Source: Symbiodinium natans (Eukaryota > Sar > Dinophyceae > Suessiales > Symbiodiniaceae). From it: 64,000 nucleotides of DNA. Location: NCBI GenBank assembly GCA_905221605.1, contig CAJNDS010001079.1, positions 712,001-776,000 on the forward strand, given 5' to 3'. A program made the position numbers and the translations under genes. This document shows positions 1 through 13,390 of the stretch, one piece after another. Every line of letters begins with the position of its first letter. Positions within the stretch are counted from its first letter, which is position 1. The notes under the pieces were generated by a model. It was not told where the DNA came from, did not search any database, and was given only the letters and a program-made list of their open reading frames with translations.

Positions 1-3000
1 AAACTTCCAAGCGCAGTTTTCGTCACACCCGAACATCCAAAGTTACTTGAAGCCTGAAGAAACAAAGGTGTACTGCTGCCACAGGTCGAGCAATTTTCCA
101 CCGTTGGGAACTCGAGTCTGCTTTGCGAACGCCAGAGCCAACGTCTTATCCGAGGCCCCAATGGCAAGGCTTTGCCCCAGCCTCAGTTCGCAGACTGCTA
201 GTTCATGTATTCTTCATACACCTCCCATCTAACTTCTTCCTCATCCTCCTAGTCTGACTACTTAAATCCCCGTGTCAGCAGCTAAGCTACACTCATCGCT
301 ATGTAGGTTGTTAGTGTCTACCTGCTCGGGGCTCAATACAGCCATATACAATAACATACAAGATGCGTCGGTCTGTAAGTCTGTAAGGTTTGTCAAAGTC
401 GCGTGCGGGCCGATCTCTCTCCCTCTCTCTCTCACCCACACACACACTGAATTACAACAACGTGTGGCGAACAGCCCAGGCGCATCATGCGGCAGATGTA
501 CTTTGCACCTGCTGGGCACTTGCGGCCACAGCCGTTTGCCAGCCGCGCTGCAAGAAGTGTCCGCTGGGCTACAGCCCCCTTGCAAGGCCGTGGCGGTTTG
601 GCTCTCAAACGCAAAGACGTGTGGGATTAAATGCCTTCTCTTCGATTTCGTTGAACTTGAGCAGCTCCTGGGGCAACGAATAGAACACATCTTGTGACAA
701 AACAGTGAGCTGGATAAATTCGTTCTTTTTGCAGCCAGGTTTCCTTCCAAACCTCTTGGACCGTGAAATCCTCGCATGAGGACTTTTTCTTCTCCGCTTG
801 AAGAAGCCTGGTGGGCTAGACAGAGCACCACCAACCAGCTTGTGTGAGCGATAGACTTGCGCAGCCACACCAGCCTTTGCCAACCTTCCCCAATGTCGGC
901 GACTTCTCCCGCAGCCAGCCAAGTGGCCAATTTCTCCTGGTGACATGCAACAGCATGCCTCACGCCGCTTATCACCGGAACGTGGAATGCAGGCTCCTCA
1001 GGCGCTTTCACGCGCAGCTTCATGTCCCCAACTGAGGCTTGCAGCATGGCTGACCCAACCTCGATTTTTGAACGAGAACAAATGCAACAAAAGGAGGAGG
1101 GAGGGGGGGGGGGCGTGAGGAAGGTGCGGGGGGTGGGGAGATGGGGGAGGGGAGGGGGAGGGCGGAGGGGAGTGGGAGGGCGACCACGCAATTCCAGCGC
1201 TTTGCGCACCTACACACGCAAAGGGTCTCAATTTTGTGTCTGGAGTCTTCGTTGCATGGGAGGGTCTGTCGTGGCCCTGATTTTGACCCTGACCTTGTGA
1301 ACAGTGCAACATCCAGGCATGCGGCATAACTCATTCTTAGAGTTCTTAGATTCTTGAAAATTCCACCACAAAGAGACTCAAAGTTTCGCTTTGCATGCAC
1401 AAACCCGAATAATAGCAAGTCTGTTGAAAGCATTTGAACGGCCTTGCTCGCATTTGCGTGTGCTTGCAGCCAAACTGTTGCAGCTCAACATGTGTTGTGT
1501 ACATGTCTTTGCGACGTGCCTACCAACGCCAATCTTGCTGCCACGGATTGGCATGCATGTGCTGGGTATCGGGTGCTTAGCTGTAGGGGAATTTACCACC
1601 CAGTCTATGCTCCAATTCCGAGGCGTGTGACGCTGAGAGCAAGAACCATGCACGGGGGTATCGACCGAAACACAGGTTCTCACACATGCAGATGCTCGGC
1701 TCCAAGACGCTTACGCTAGCCATTGGCGAATGTAAGATGGACTTGGGGCCAGGGGAAAAAGCTAGACAACCCCCCTTTTTGCACACAAAATGTCTTCTGC
1801 AGGTGCGGGCTTGACGCTTTGAGCTTCGGATGTCGAGCTGAAGATGCTACGAAAGAAGCGCTCGCAATCCGTGCCAGAACGCGCAGCAGCAGGGAGGGAC
1901 AGAAGGGAGAGTCAGGGGGAGAGAGAACGAAGGACCGAATGAAAAAAACTAAATAAATGCAAATGAAGCTGAAGCACTCGTAGCTGGACAGCACGAGGAA
2001 GGCCCCACCGAGTCAAAAGCTTCAGCAGCGTCTTTGTGTCTTCCAAAGACGCTTGGTCAAAGAGCTCCCTCAGGATGGACGCAAGGAAAGCTCGAATTCT
2101 CTTGGGCTTCAGTGCAACACTGAGCTACTGCTGTTTGTGAGCAAGATCCCGCCAAGTGTCTTCAGAAGGTCAACCTTCCGAGCCTTGCTGCCTGTGCCTG
2201 TTGTCTGAGCGATCTCTTCCAGCTGCTGTGCCAGGACCGAAAACCTGAGACGCCAAACGCCCGCTCACAGCCTACTGCTCTACGGCTCTACGGCTCTACT
2301 TCGGCTGTTTCAGGTCCGGCCTCAGCTCGGCGTGGGGCTTTGATCGCCCTGCGCCCCTGCCTTTGCCTTGGAAAGTAAAGGAGAGGGGCCAAGGAATGGC
2401 AAGGAGCGCAACGATGCGCAAAGATGACTTCAGTCGGGTTGCGGGCAACAGAAGCGAAGCTTCGGCCAGGGCCGCGCCTAAGCTGCGGATCGAAACAAGC
2501 CAACAGCCAAAAACAGCTGCGCAAACCAAACCCTCTAGCATGGCAAACTGGCCAGTGTGCCGTGCATTCCCCATGAACGGTTAGGCCAAGATATGAGAGT
2601 TACGGTCTCCAGGAGTGATGGGTGAAGGAACATATCTAGAAGCCCTGGTAGCACTGTTGGGGAGGTTTCTATGTTGGGTTCCTCGTCAAGAGAGTTCCTG
2701 TCACGTGGAGAGACTCATGATGGTGCGGTTTCTAAGTCAAGATGGCACAGACGAACAGAGGCCAGGTTAGAGTGAACACGTGCTGGCAAGTTTACGCGTG
2801 TAATAGCATAATCTATGTGCGAACGGAAACACGGGCCGCACAGATTCTCTTACTGGCCCGTTATGGAAGAAATAGAAACCCCACGTGGCACTGCAAAAGA
2901 CTGTAGGGTGCTTGCTTACATCGACCTTCCGAGTCCAAGAGGGTTTTTGAAAGCGTCTCGCATCAATTTCCGCAAGCGTCTCCAGGCCCCGCCATAGGAG
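1..3000. other. Region without a supported gene
   Basis: No protein family was recognised. The stretch holds a G-rich simple tract near 1090-1185 and minus-strand exon-like fragments near 650-760 (contains QDVFYSLPQELLKFNE) and 900-1030 (contains MKLRVKAPEEPAFHVPV). Either could be an exon of an unidentified gene, but neither can be joined to a neighbour. The longest open frame (262-1209, minus) mixes such a piece with a proline tract and is probably not one coding unit. Confidence 0.3.
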
Positions 3001-6000
3001 CAGCACCGTGGCACCCAGTACCCATCGGCGCTGTGCCATGAAAACGTGGCTGCATGTGCAGACAATGAACTGCGCGGTTGTCCTATTCAATCCTAGCCGT
3101 GTCCTTTACGTGAAGCTGCATCAACCTTCAGGGGTGAGTGCATGTAGGAACATTATGGGTAGGAGGGTGGGTCGGGTTCGCGTTGCTTTGACTTCGGGGC
3201 ATTTGCTGGTCTCGAGCGTGATCACCAAAGAACGCTCCGGCTGAACGCTCCGGCTTTGCGCGATTTCCCGTGGCTGAGAGCTCCTCGGCCCCAGGCAGCG
3301 GGCAGCTCCTCCAGCACGCCGAGCGCAGCTCTCCTCGCTGAACGGCTGGCCCTCCTCCTGAAAGCAGCCCCCCCATCTCCGCATCAAGCTCGTTTGAAAA
3401 CCGTCCGACAAGTTGCGGCAGGCAAGTGTCGGCATTGGCCTCCGGCGGTGCCCCAGAACCAAAGTCCCGGACCTCACACACAAGATGGCTTGCCGCCCAC
3501 AATGCGTCGGGGACCCAGCCATTGCCAAGCTCTGCAAACCACAGAGGCCGGCACGTGAAGGCCGGTATCATGCACAGCAACGAGGGCATTTGGAGCCAAT
3601 GCCGGGCGCAGTCGCTCGAAAGCTTTCAGGCTGTACCTGTGAAGAGAGCTTACAGAGTGGGGAACCTCGTCACGGGCTCTGAATGTTGCAGAAAGAGAAA
3701 CCTGCCCTTCGCTACTCTTGCAGGAAAGCTGCTCTATGAGGTGGCCGGCATCGAAAAATGCTACGTCTATGGGCCGGCCTCGCTCATAGCATAAGTTACG
3801 AATATGCTCGCAACACGCTTTCGCTCACAGCATGATGCCCGAGAATATGGCCATCCACGTCTGCCGGCTCGAAGTCGGCCTGACCTTGCCATGCGCAAAC
3901 TTTCGGCGTGCTATCTGCAGATGTGCAGCACCAACCGATGCCAACACCAAGATTCGTGTAAGGGCCGAGGCTTTTTTGGTGGAAGACAAAGCGTGGGTCC
4001 GAGTCCTCCAGAGAGCGATCCGTGCCAAAAACAGAGCCGTTCACGATTCTTCTCGTCCCGTTGCAAATCCTCCAGCGCGCGGGCCGCGGGGTAGGGCAAA
4101 ATGTCGTAGCCTCTGCGAACTCTGCGATGCATCGGCACAGCGGGAAGCAATCGGCAAATCACGTTTCCCTACTCAAACTCAGACAGTTTCTGAAGTTTAT
4201 GGGCCGCACTATAGACGCGGGCATCTTTGTCCTCGGCAATCGCGTGCCTCAGCAAGCTGCGGTTTGCCTGTAGCCAGTTTCTGCCTGCAGGCCCTGTCGG
4301 GCGATCTTTGAGCTGAGGCTTACTGCAGGGCACACCTGTAGGGCCACATGGGCAACTGGGCGCCCCAACATCCAGTTCAATGCGCTGAAGCCGTGCGAGG
4401 TGCCAAACCTCGGAGTGCGACGCTCTCACCCGAAAACAAAATACAAATTCAAAGCGTTCAAGCCCTTCAACAGGGAGCCGCGCACGAGCCGCACTACTCC
4501 GAATCTCGGACTTCGTACAGGCCCCTTGATGAAGAACCCGAAAGAAATCCAGGCCATTCCCTCCGGACCCGAAACCCTTTCTCACTTGAGCAGCAGCAGC
4601 AGCAGACCGTTGTTACATCTACTCAGCGCAGAGGCCGAGGATCCAGCTCGACGATCGTTCGAGGGCCTCGACGTTCATAACACTTCATAACACGCCCCGT
4701 ACGCACCTCATCACGCCTTGCTACACTGCAATGCCATTCGAGCCTATTGCCAGAATGCACATGTATCCGCCTGTGGCAAGTTGCGATCCCGCGGGGCCCG
4801 GGCGTAAGGCGCGCACAAGGCTGTACAGCACGAGCGCTTCATCATCCTGGCACAACTCAAACGACGCCTGCTGATGCATGTCGTTCGCCGGCGGTGCCTG
4901 CACAGGTCCTAGCCTGGGCTTATTGTCGCGCTCAAGGTGCAACCTTCAGGCTTGTGGAGCCTTTGGTGCTTGCGGCATCTGCGCTGCAAGTAGGAAACAT
5001 TGGGACTAGGAAGCGAGCAGCTCGTAGTGCATGTTCTGGGGCGGGGCAAAGTTGAAGTCCCTGGAATGGCAATAAAGGGCTCTTGCAGGGCTCCCACGTT
5101 CAACCGCTGGACCGATGCGGTTGATTCCTGTTGGTTCTTAGCAAGGCGATGCTGGGACCAGGGTCAAGGTCTGGTGTTTAGTGCTGTGGTGCGGATCACT
5201 TGATCATCAGCCGGGCAGCGAGTAGCGCTTCACAGCTGTCAGGCTGCAGCACCGCTCGAAGGTGAAGGAAGAATCCCAACCTTGGATGATTGCTCTCGAC
5301 CGCAGCTGAAAAAGCCTTTGCTTTCGGACCAACCCGGCCCCTTCCTGCAGCCTTTGCTTGCGCTCTGCTGACTTGTCGTGCCGCTTGTAGCAGACTGGCC
5401 CTCTTTGTGGCGCTAACTTTGGTCTGCAGTGCCTCTCTGGGAAACAGCAGCTGAAAGGCATCGCACTATCTCGCGTTACCTTCTTTCTCAGCGGCTCTCT
5501 CCGGAACCTGTCTCAGATTCGGAACCGGATCTGGCACGCATGAAATAGGCCCGCCTCAAGCACAATTAGCATACTTGACCGCCAGCAAGGGCGAAGAAGC
5601 TCGAAACTAAACACAGCGCAGCGCTCCTTGTCGAGAAGTCAGCCCCGTGTGCCTGGGCTACGATGGCATATGGCAGCACATGGGGCAGCGGCACTTGGAG
5701 AGGGAAGCTCGGAATCCTGAAGAGATTTGCTTTCAGAAGTACAGACAGTGAGACTGTGCGTGCCGGGCTGCAGCAAGTTGGTCCAGCGGACTGCCCACAG
5801 AAGTTACCATTTCTGAAACCTGGGCTGCCGGTGACGGCGACATCCAGCAACTGCTTCTTCCACAACTGTCCAGCTATTTCACTAGGCGCTGCGCAAGGGA
5901 GCTCGCATCCTGATGCACGTGTGCAAGCACGCTCATCTCGAAGCCCTTGTCTCCTGCACCATGACACTTTCGAAAGCCGCTCTGCTGCTCACATGAGGTT

Positions 6001-6850
6001 TTGGAACCATGTTGCAATGTCCGTCGCTCCTGCAGTGAACTTTGAAGCCCGGCGCTGCCTTCGGCAAGGCTGTCATTGGACATTCACTCGGCAGCATCGA
6101 CCACATGCAACATGCCACTCCCCAAGCGCTGCATTCAAATCTTTGCCAAGTGGCAAGTACTCCTTGTCTGGTCGATAAAAAATTAATCGGAGTCCAGTGC
6201 AGGGCTCTGGCACCACATGGCTCTTGAGCACCTCGATTCCCATGCTTCCAGACCCGCATGACGGTCTACAAACCGATTCAATCAATCTCAACAATACGAG
6301 CAACACATGCACCTCGATGGGGTTGGTGTTCAAATAGTCAGCCAACCCGGCCTTTCCGCCTTGCGCCGCTGTGACCAAGAGCACTCGGCAATTTGCTGAT
6401 ACATGTAGCTTGCTGTACCTGTGCATGCCACCTCCCTGCTACATGATGCTACATCAGTACAGTCAACTCCACGAGCTTCGACTCGGTCACCCAGATCGCG
6501 GATCGGCGGGAAAGGACACAAGTCCGAGCGATTGAAAGGGCGGACAAGGATGGGGAGACGTTACGAAAAGTCTTCTCCCTCTATGCTGTCCTTCTCTCCG
6601 TGCTCTGGAGCCCCTCAGGAACCCATATCTCCAGGCAACTAACCATCCTGATTCGTGGAGGTCGCATCTGAGTGCCCAGCCCAGTTGGCTGAGAGCCTGG
6701 CCAAGGCATGAGAAGCATGCTGAACACGATAATTCTGAGAACTCCACCACAGGCCACCATAGGCCGACCTCTGAATAGGACAGCTGACTGCTGGGAACCG
6801 CCGGCTCAAGACCTGAGAAACTCTTGTCATCGTCTTGTACCACGCAACCG
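3000..6850. other. Region with weak minus-strand exon-like fragments
   Basis: Minus-strand frames near 3300-3560 and 4170-4320 (contains LRHAIAEDKDARVYSAAHKL) have protein-like composition. They have no recognisable domain and no confirmed splice partners. Nothing else supportable was seen here. Confidence 0.25.
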
Positions 6851-6861
6851 AAAAAGCATCC

Positions 6862-6962
6862 TATATATGTATATATATACACATGTGTTCATATATATAT
6901 ATATATATATTTATATGTTTTTTATTTAGTTATTTGTTTATACATACATATATATATACACA
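6862..6962. repeat. (TA)n-rich microsatellite
   Basis: Alternating TATATA and TACACA runs, interrupted by short T-rich pieces, cover about 100 bp. No gene was seen in the flanks. Confidence 0.85.
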
Positions 6963-6999
6963 CATGTGGAAACCCATTTCGAGGCCTCTAAGCCTCAAG

Positions 7000-9990
7000 T
7001 ACGGGCTGCGTCTTGTATGACAGGAGCTCGCCACGTGACACCTGTCCTCCTTTTGTAGGCTTCTGTGTTTCATGCGCCTCTGAGCCTGGGATGTCTTGCC
7101 GGTGGTCATTTTATTCTTACATGGCCCTTCTTTTCGCACTCAAGAATGCTTTTCTTCATCGTGAACTGACGGATGTCGATAATGCATGATGTACAGGAGC
7201 TTACTGTGTGACACCCGTCGTCGGCCTCCTTGCGTCGCATGCCTCAGAGCCTGGAATCTATTGCTAGTGGATGTATTGTTACATGACCTGACTAACATGA
7301 GTTTTGGTCGTACTGCGTTGATCCGATTCGTAGACTAGGCCCGGCAGCACAGGGGTGTAGCAAGTAGCACATGCGCAGGCAAGGATCCCGGGTCCACAGA
7401 GGTTTTAGGGTCCGATGCGATTGGTGCCTCCCCATCTCCGTCTGCCTGTCTCTCCGTCTCACTCTACCGGTCTCTGCCTTTCTGTGCGCTGCGTGTGGCG
7501 TGCCTGGCAGGACAAACCGCAAGAAGATGAAGTGCGCCATGCAATGCCTTCGCAGCTGTCACAATGGCCCACCCCCTTCAAAGTGAGGGAGTTGCTGTGT
7601 CTGTGCTGCCAAGACACGCTGCAAATCCATGCCTCGGTGCTACGGAAGCAGCAGGAAGGACAAAGCATCACGGAAGTATGTCCAACGTGATCTGCAAGGC
7701 TGAAGGCCACTGAAGGCCGCACTGAGGTGATCCAAGGTGCCAGCCGGTGGTCAAGTCACTGAACGGGACCTCCTTCCATTCACGCTCCCATGCTGCTGCG
7801 AGAAGGCCCAAAGGAAAACACCAGTACGTCGCTTGGCAAACCTTGGATGGAACGCATGGACACCCCTGAGGCCAGAATGAAGGAAGATAGTCGGAAGTAT
7901 TGGCAATTGCTTCCTGCAGCTCCGCCGCGTGCAAGCTCTTCGTGCCTTGGAAGCACGCCGAGTCCCAGCGCAGAACTCGGATCCGATATTGGGCATAAGC
8001 CTCGGATGTAGAGGGTCTTGGGACTGATGCCAGCCCAAGGGCTCAGAACAGCTGTCATTTCACCCAGAAGCCACTGCGACGAACACAATCATGAGCAGAA
8101 AGAAGATTCCTTAGTCTAAGCATCCTGGGGCGCACACCGGCCAAGCATCTGGAGCCTCCCATGCCCTCCCGTCACTCCTGCACCCACTCAAGCCAAAGGT
8201 CTGTGGTACATGCTCGGCCCAAGGAGAAAAGTGGAGATGATGGTGGATGTTGTGCAGATCCTAAGCACCATGCGCAACAAAGAAGAACTGCTTGCCCTTG
8301 CAAGGGGAGCCGCTTTACGCTTGCATGGCAGTAGCAACCAAGGCACATATCTGCGAGTGGGACCTTCAAATCCTAAGCCATCGCAGCTGCTACCCAAAGC
8401 ATCTAGACATGCCCACCTTATTGTGAGGACAATGCCAAGTCGCAGTTTCCGGTGCCATCATGGCAACCTCTGCCTGGCCAGGTGTGATGCGGGTGTCCTG
8501 AGCGCTTGCATGCACATGAGGTTAAGATGGCATCATGACATCAATGTAATCCAAACATCCATTCGGTATACACACCGTGGAAGATTCATGCATCTTTTAG
8601 CACAATTCTTTAAAACAAACTTAGGGAAGAGCAACTGGATCAAGGGTGCAAGAAAATAAGCAGGGTCGACCCTCCTTGTCTCAACATCCTGCCCTGAGGC
8701 TTGCGTGAACAGGAATCGCACGCCAACGTCAATGCCAAGACTGCCAAGATTCACGCTTGATGCGGAGTACAGCAATGTAAAGTGCAAATGCAATGACAAC
8801 CACCTCGGCTACGTGGCTACATGGTGCCGCTGCAAGCCACCGCTGACCACCATTGGCCGGAGATTCAATTTGGGCTTTTGCGTTTTTAGGCGTGAGTTTT
8901 TTTGCCGGCCGCGCGACTACCACTACCACTGCCACTACCAAATGGGAGTCGAAATAATCGTCCCCATAGGAGTAGTAGACTGGTAGTAATTAGTAGTCAT
9001 GATAGTAGTGATGTTAGTTCAAATGGTAGTCGTACCCGTAGTAGTGCTGCTGACAGTACTAGTCGTCCTCAAATAAAACTCTCTTAGGTGCAAGGTAGTT
9101 AAAGTACTTGTTTCCGTACTAACGCATTGCATAGTAGCAGCGCTAGCGAAAAGAAACAAAAACGAAAACAAATCCGACAGAAAACAAAAGCAAACCGTTT
9201 TCTCACAGCAGTTGTGCGGCGAAGGTGCAGGCTCCACTAAGTAGGGCAGCAGCACGTAGCTAGGGAACAAGAGATATACCATGTTGTCCTCAGATCGGGC
9301 ACCATGCTGACAACTGCATAAGCACAGCAGGCTTGTGCTGTGCACTGATGCATTTCGAGACAACGAGCTAGCAGCACCCACGGAGTAGCTCGACCCTGCT
9401 AGCAGCTGCTATATGTTGGCGAGCATCTTGCACCTGGGAGCAAGGGTCAGCACATTGTGGCATGGCAACCATCATACGAATGGACCTGCTGCACGTGCAT
9501 GCATGTGTGTGTGCATGTGTATATGCCCACGAAGAGAAGGCGATGCCAACAAGAAAATGTTACCTTTCGACAAGATAAGGCTGGGGGGATGCATCCACTC
9601 CCTATCGGAACTGGCGATTGTAAGTGAAGACCCCTCGCTCGCCACTCCTTGCAACCGGACCCTTACCACAATTTGCTTAAGCTTGGTAGGCCCGTTGGCA
9701 ATACTGCGCGTGGGACTTGTAGATAGGCACCTATCCTGGTCAAGGCCAGCGCGACACACACACACACACACAAGAACGACACCTGGCTCCGAAGAGCGCG
9801 CCCTCCCCATCTCTCCGTCATGGTTGCCGCTTCACCAACTAAAATCTCTGCTGGATGAAATCACATGCCTCCTCAATGGAAGAACTCTCCAGAAAGGCAG
9901 TGCGTGCGTGTGTGTGCAGGGTGCGAGTTTGTGTGTCTGAGCGTGAGCGAGCAGGCGGGCAAGTGAGCGCTTTTCGCATGTCAACGAAAT
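7000..9990. other. Region without a supported gene
   Basis: A plus-strand frame at 8225-8370 (contains MMVDVVQILSTMRNKEELLA) looks protein-like, but it is isolated and its splice context is unclear. A degenerate trinucleotide patch lies at 8915-9075 and a short (CA)n run at 9753-9772. Confidence 0.25.
8915..9075. repeat. Degenerate trinucleotide (TAG/CTA-type) patch
   Basis: About 160 bp made mostly of units such as CTACCA, then TAGTAG and GTAGT. It runs through imperfect copies rather than a clean microsatellite. Similar patches occur near 51640-51950 and 61320-61430. Confidence 0.6.
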
Positions 9991-10007
9991 TGAAGCGGGA
10001 TTCCTGA

Positions 10008-10072
10008 CTTGCTGCATACTGCTGGATTGCTGCATACTGCTGCATACTGCTGCACACTGCTGCATTGCTGTC
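10008..10072. repeat. Tandem repeat of CTGCATACTG-type units
   Basis: Several copies of a 10-11 bp unit (TGCTGCATAC and variants) in direct tandem. The tract lies next to a minus-strand exon-like frame at 10075-10150. Confidence 0.7.
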
Positions 10073-10765
10073 TCAAGCACCACCTCGAGCTGGAGCGAAT
10101 GCGACAAGGTGTCCGACAACTGCTGGACAGAGCTGTAGCTCGTGACCTGAACTTGCAATCCAAAGGCCCATCAGCGCTACGACCGCTACTGCCATGCACC
10201 AAAACCAGCGGCGCCAACATCAGCACCGAGGTTCGTACAAAGAAGTCCTGAGACAACAACTGTTGGACGACGAAGGGAAACTCACACATTCACAATCAAA
10301 GTATGCGTCCGCAATCTTTGCACATTGGGGACGACAGCCCTGGCCCTGGTGTTCTACCCCCCTGCGTATTTTGATGCAGAGCTCTCAAGTGGCTGCACGC
10401 ATCCCAAAGAAAGCAACCAAAAAGCTACCAAGGTCCACGAGTCGAGCAGCCATGAGGCAGTTTATGGCCACACACCTCAGAGGTCTAGACTGTGTGTACG
10501 AAGGTCTATCTGAAAGCACGATCGCAAGACAGTTCTTCGCATCGAGCCGCGGTATGAGCACTGCAAGATCAGTCAGGTGCTGCTCGCTCTGGTGCCAGAA
10601 AGCCATATACGCGGTGAGCTTGGGGATGAGGATGGATAACGCACCTCTTTTAAAGAGGACAAGCGCACAAAGTGGAAGACATGTCCGCAGAAGAAGACCG
10701 GAAGACTTCGAAGCCACTCTTGTGAGCCAAGGAGCTGTTGCCAAGTGCCTCAAATGAAGTCACGC

Positions 10766-10801
10766 GAAGCCTACGAAGCCTACGAAGCCTACGAAGCCTC
10801 C
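10766..10801. repeat. Short tandem repeat, 10 bp unit
   Basis: Three to four direct copies of CTACGAAGCC. Confidence 0.85.
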
Positions 10802-11847
10802 TACGGCAGCTCTAGGAGGCATGAGCTGGCATAAACTTCCAAAGCAAGTCACGATGAAGAGGCCAGCAAAGTTGGACACACCAACCGCCAAGTCAGTCGT
10901 CAAGTTGTACGAGCCCACGCTCCTGGCACGCTGCTATTGCCGCTATTGCCTGCAGCGAACTTTACCGGCTTTACCATGGCTTTACCGGTCACAAGTCGCT
11001 AGACAATGCAGCATAAGGGTCATGGACAGGCGGTAAAACGGAAAGTAGAGGCCAAACCAGACTGCAAGGGCTGCTAGCAGCACGAAAAAGGACCTCGTCA
11101 GAGTTTGCAAGCAAGGATACAAACCAGCAATCGTTCAGCATGCTTACCTGCGACCGCTTGTTGTTCAATTTGGGGGTTTTCCGACTGGGAGTCACGCAGC
11201 ACTGCCCGCTTCCAGAAAGTGCAGGAGTCCACATGAAAGTTGGCCCAGAGAACTGTCTGTGGGCTGCTTTCGCATCTCGTGACTTTGATCTCATGCACTC
11301 CACGGAAGCAGCCTGACCACACGCAGCCCTCAGCACGCAAGCGGCACAGTCATCTCGGACGCACGATCTTCAAGACAAGTGCAGGCACCAGTGCCCACCT
11401 GGCAACACCTGCGCGCTTGCAAGCGCCACGGCCACCGGCTCCATCTTCAGAACAACAAACCTCATCGCGACTGGCCGTGACTAGCCGGTCTAGCTGTGAC
11501 TAGCTGACTCGCAACCTGCTCGGCATGCCACTTGCGGCCCGTCATGTCCGCTGCAGACAAGCGTCACAAGGCCTGAACTTGGAAAATGGTCCAAGGCCGA
11601 CTGATCTTCCAAGATGTCATATTGGCACAGAGTCTGCGGGTCCACAGATGTTTCGCGACACTCAAACGGAGTCCCGCATATGACCTCTGGCGAAGCAAAT
11701 CGCAACTTATCTCTCACACAAGGGGGGAGCAGCAGCGACAAGCATCCAGACGGTGCTTGCTGCAAGAAAAAACATGCGAAAACCATCTCCGTTAACAGCG
11801 GAAGTTTGACAGGCAGGCGGCACTCGCAAGAAGCTGCACCCAAAAGC
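10802..11847. other. Region without a confirmed gene
   Basis: A minus-strand frame near 11590-11700 (contains CRETSVDPQTLCQYDILEDQ) may be a further 3' exon of the gene whose exons lie at 11848-12234. Its boundaries could not be fixed. Confidence 0.3.
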
Positions 11848-12105
11848 CGCCTGGATCAGAATCCTCTGCGTCGGAGCTATCGCAACTGTCACTCAGGTTG
11901 CCGGTCATTGCCTTCAGCTCCATCATCTCCACCTCGCCAACACTTCGCGATACCGTTCTGCGGCTCAGCGGTCCCAATGCAGGCGTGTGCTCGGGGTTGC
12001 TTTGCCAATGGCTTGGGCTCCCAGGATCATTCGCATCCTCCTTAGCAAGATGCCTTTCCATTTCTTGCTCCACCCAGACGGCTTCAGCTGGAGTGAACTT
12101 GTAGC
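11848..12105 (-). CDS. Exon of an unidentified, probably membrane-associated protein
   Basis: The 258-nt exon starts after a CAG|G acceptor with GYKFTPAEAVWVEQEMERHL. It then encodes a Ser/Asp-rich stretch with acidic runs (SDSCDSSDAEDSD) and ends at a possible GC donor. Its phase joins exactly to the exon at 12168-12234: the leftover G plus GC makes a Gly codon. No domain was recognised; the acidic serine-rich tail suggests a cytosolic regulatory segment. This is a real coding exon by composition and phase, with unknown function. Confidence 0.6.
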
Positions 12106-12167
12106 CTGACGACCCATGAATGCATCAAAGATCTGACAAAAGCGTAACGTTTCGGCTCAGGCCGCAC

Positions 12168-12234
12168 CTATGGATATGTGCTCAATTCCATCTGCCGGCA
12201 GACCAAGGCGAACCATTTCCGCGCTGAAGTATGC
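12168..12234 (-). CDS. Exon upstream of 11848-12105, same unidentified gene
   Basis: The 67-nt exon lies between a CTAG|G acceptor and a GT donor and encodes AYFSAEMVRLGLPADGIEHI. It is in phase with the next exon across a 62-bp intron. Function is unknown. Confidence 0.6.
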
Positions 12235-12589
12235 CTAGGTCATGCTGTCATCCCCATACAGAGTGCCGAAAAAGCACAAACATGTTGTCCAATCTGCTCA
12301 GCATCTTGCGTCCTTACCGAGAACGGTGGAGATGTAATTCCCATTAACTAGCCGCTAAGGCCATCCGCATACCGGTGTGTAGCAGTGTAGCACACACACA
12401 CACACATGCACATGCACACGAACCATTCTTGGGCAGTGTCCAACAACTCCATCTTGTCGGTGGCATCCCCTGGGAAGCCGGAAGCCTCAACACCTGTCCG
12501 GATTCCACTCAGAAGCAACATGCAGCAACAACGATCTCAGAAAATGGCAAACAGGCTCTGGATGAGTGCGGCTCAGACGCAATAAAAAT

Positions 12590-12680
12590 GCAGACAGATA
12601 TCGCCCGCCGTGTCGTGCGTCATGCGTGTCCAGAGCAAGCTCTGCCACACGAGGAAGAAGGCAGACATCACGGTCGCCCC
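12590..12680 (-). CDS. Candidate membrane-segment exon
   Basis: The minus strand encodes ATVMSAFFLVWQSLLWTRMT, a plausible transmembrane helix, then DTAGDICLHFY before a stop. It lies just upstream of the exons at 11848-12234 and may belong to the same gene. Exon limits are approximate. Confidence 0.35.
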
Positions 12681-12989
12681 TGAGAAGTGGTGCACTTAAT
12701 TAACAACAACGGCCCCGCAATTTATCTGCGATACGTGAGTACGTCATAGTATGTCACAGCGTGTGCAGATGCGTGTGCAGATGCATAATATGCAAGGTAC
12801 TCGGAGCGTGCCGCATGCTCTGCACGGAAGCTATCTGTTGTAGAAGCTCAAGAGTGTCAAAATGTACTTCCTCTTCACGATTCTACACGTTCCCTTCGTG
12901 CAACTGTTTCCTCGCTGGTTCTGCAAAAGCCGTCCCGACTAGCCGAAACAAGAACAGCCCATTCCATGTTTTTACAGTGTTCAGCGGCA

Positions 12990-13390
12990 CACCCGCATGT
13001 CAGGTCCGCCTGCTTCATGAAACCCAGGAAGGTGGCTAGTGACTGCCTATAGGGTAACAGAGACCCCCTGAGGCCAGACGAGGGGCCTATGTAGTTCAGC
13101 GCCGCCCAGACGCCGTGCCGCACATCTCTGGGCTGCAGGTTCTGGAGGTTGCACTTCCAAGCCAACGTTGGATCCTGCAACCCCCACACATTCAAACGAC
13201 ACGTCAACGTCTTAGCTTGAGAACAGCCCCCGAACATCAGGGCAACGTAGGGAGCAGTAGGGAAAGGCTTCAAGGGCTTGCTCCAGCCCAGCTGAAAGCG
13301 CCACATGGCCCCTCTGTCCAGAAGCTTTGGCTTCCACCGCGGTGCGAAGTAGAAAGCCATAGCTGAAAGCCACAAACCCACCGCCGCCAC
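12990..13390 (-). CDS. Candidate exon(s) of the same membrane protein
   Basis: The minus-strand frame opens with a hydrophobic segment (MLVAAVGLWLSAMAFYFAPR) and later encodes VWAALNYIGPSSGLRGSLLP. Both look protein-coding. An intron probably separates them, because the middle part is less convincing. No family was recognised. Confidence 0.35.

Noticed and set aside
262-1209. 315-codon minus-strand open frame
   Set aside because: It mixes an exon-like piece, a simple proline-rich repeat and shadow sequence. No recognisable domain was seen.
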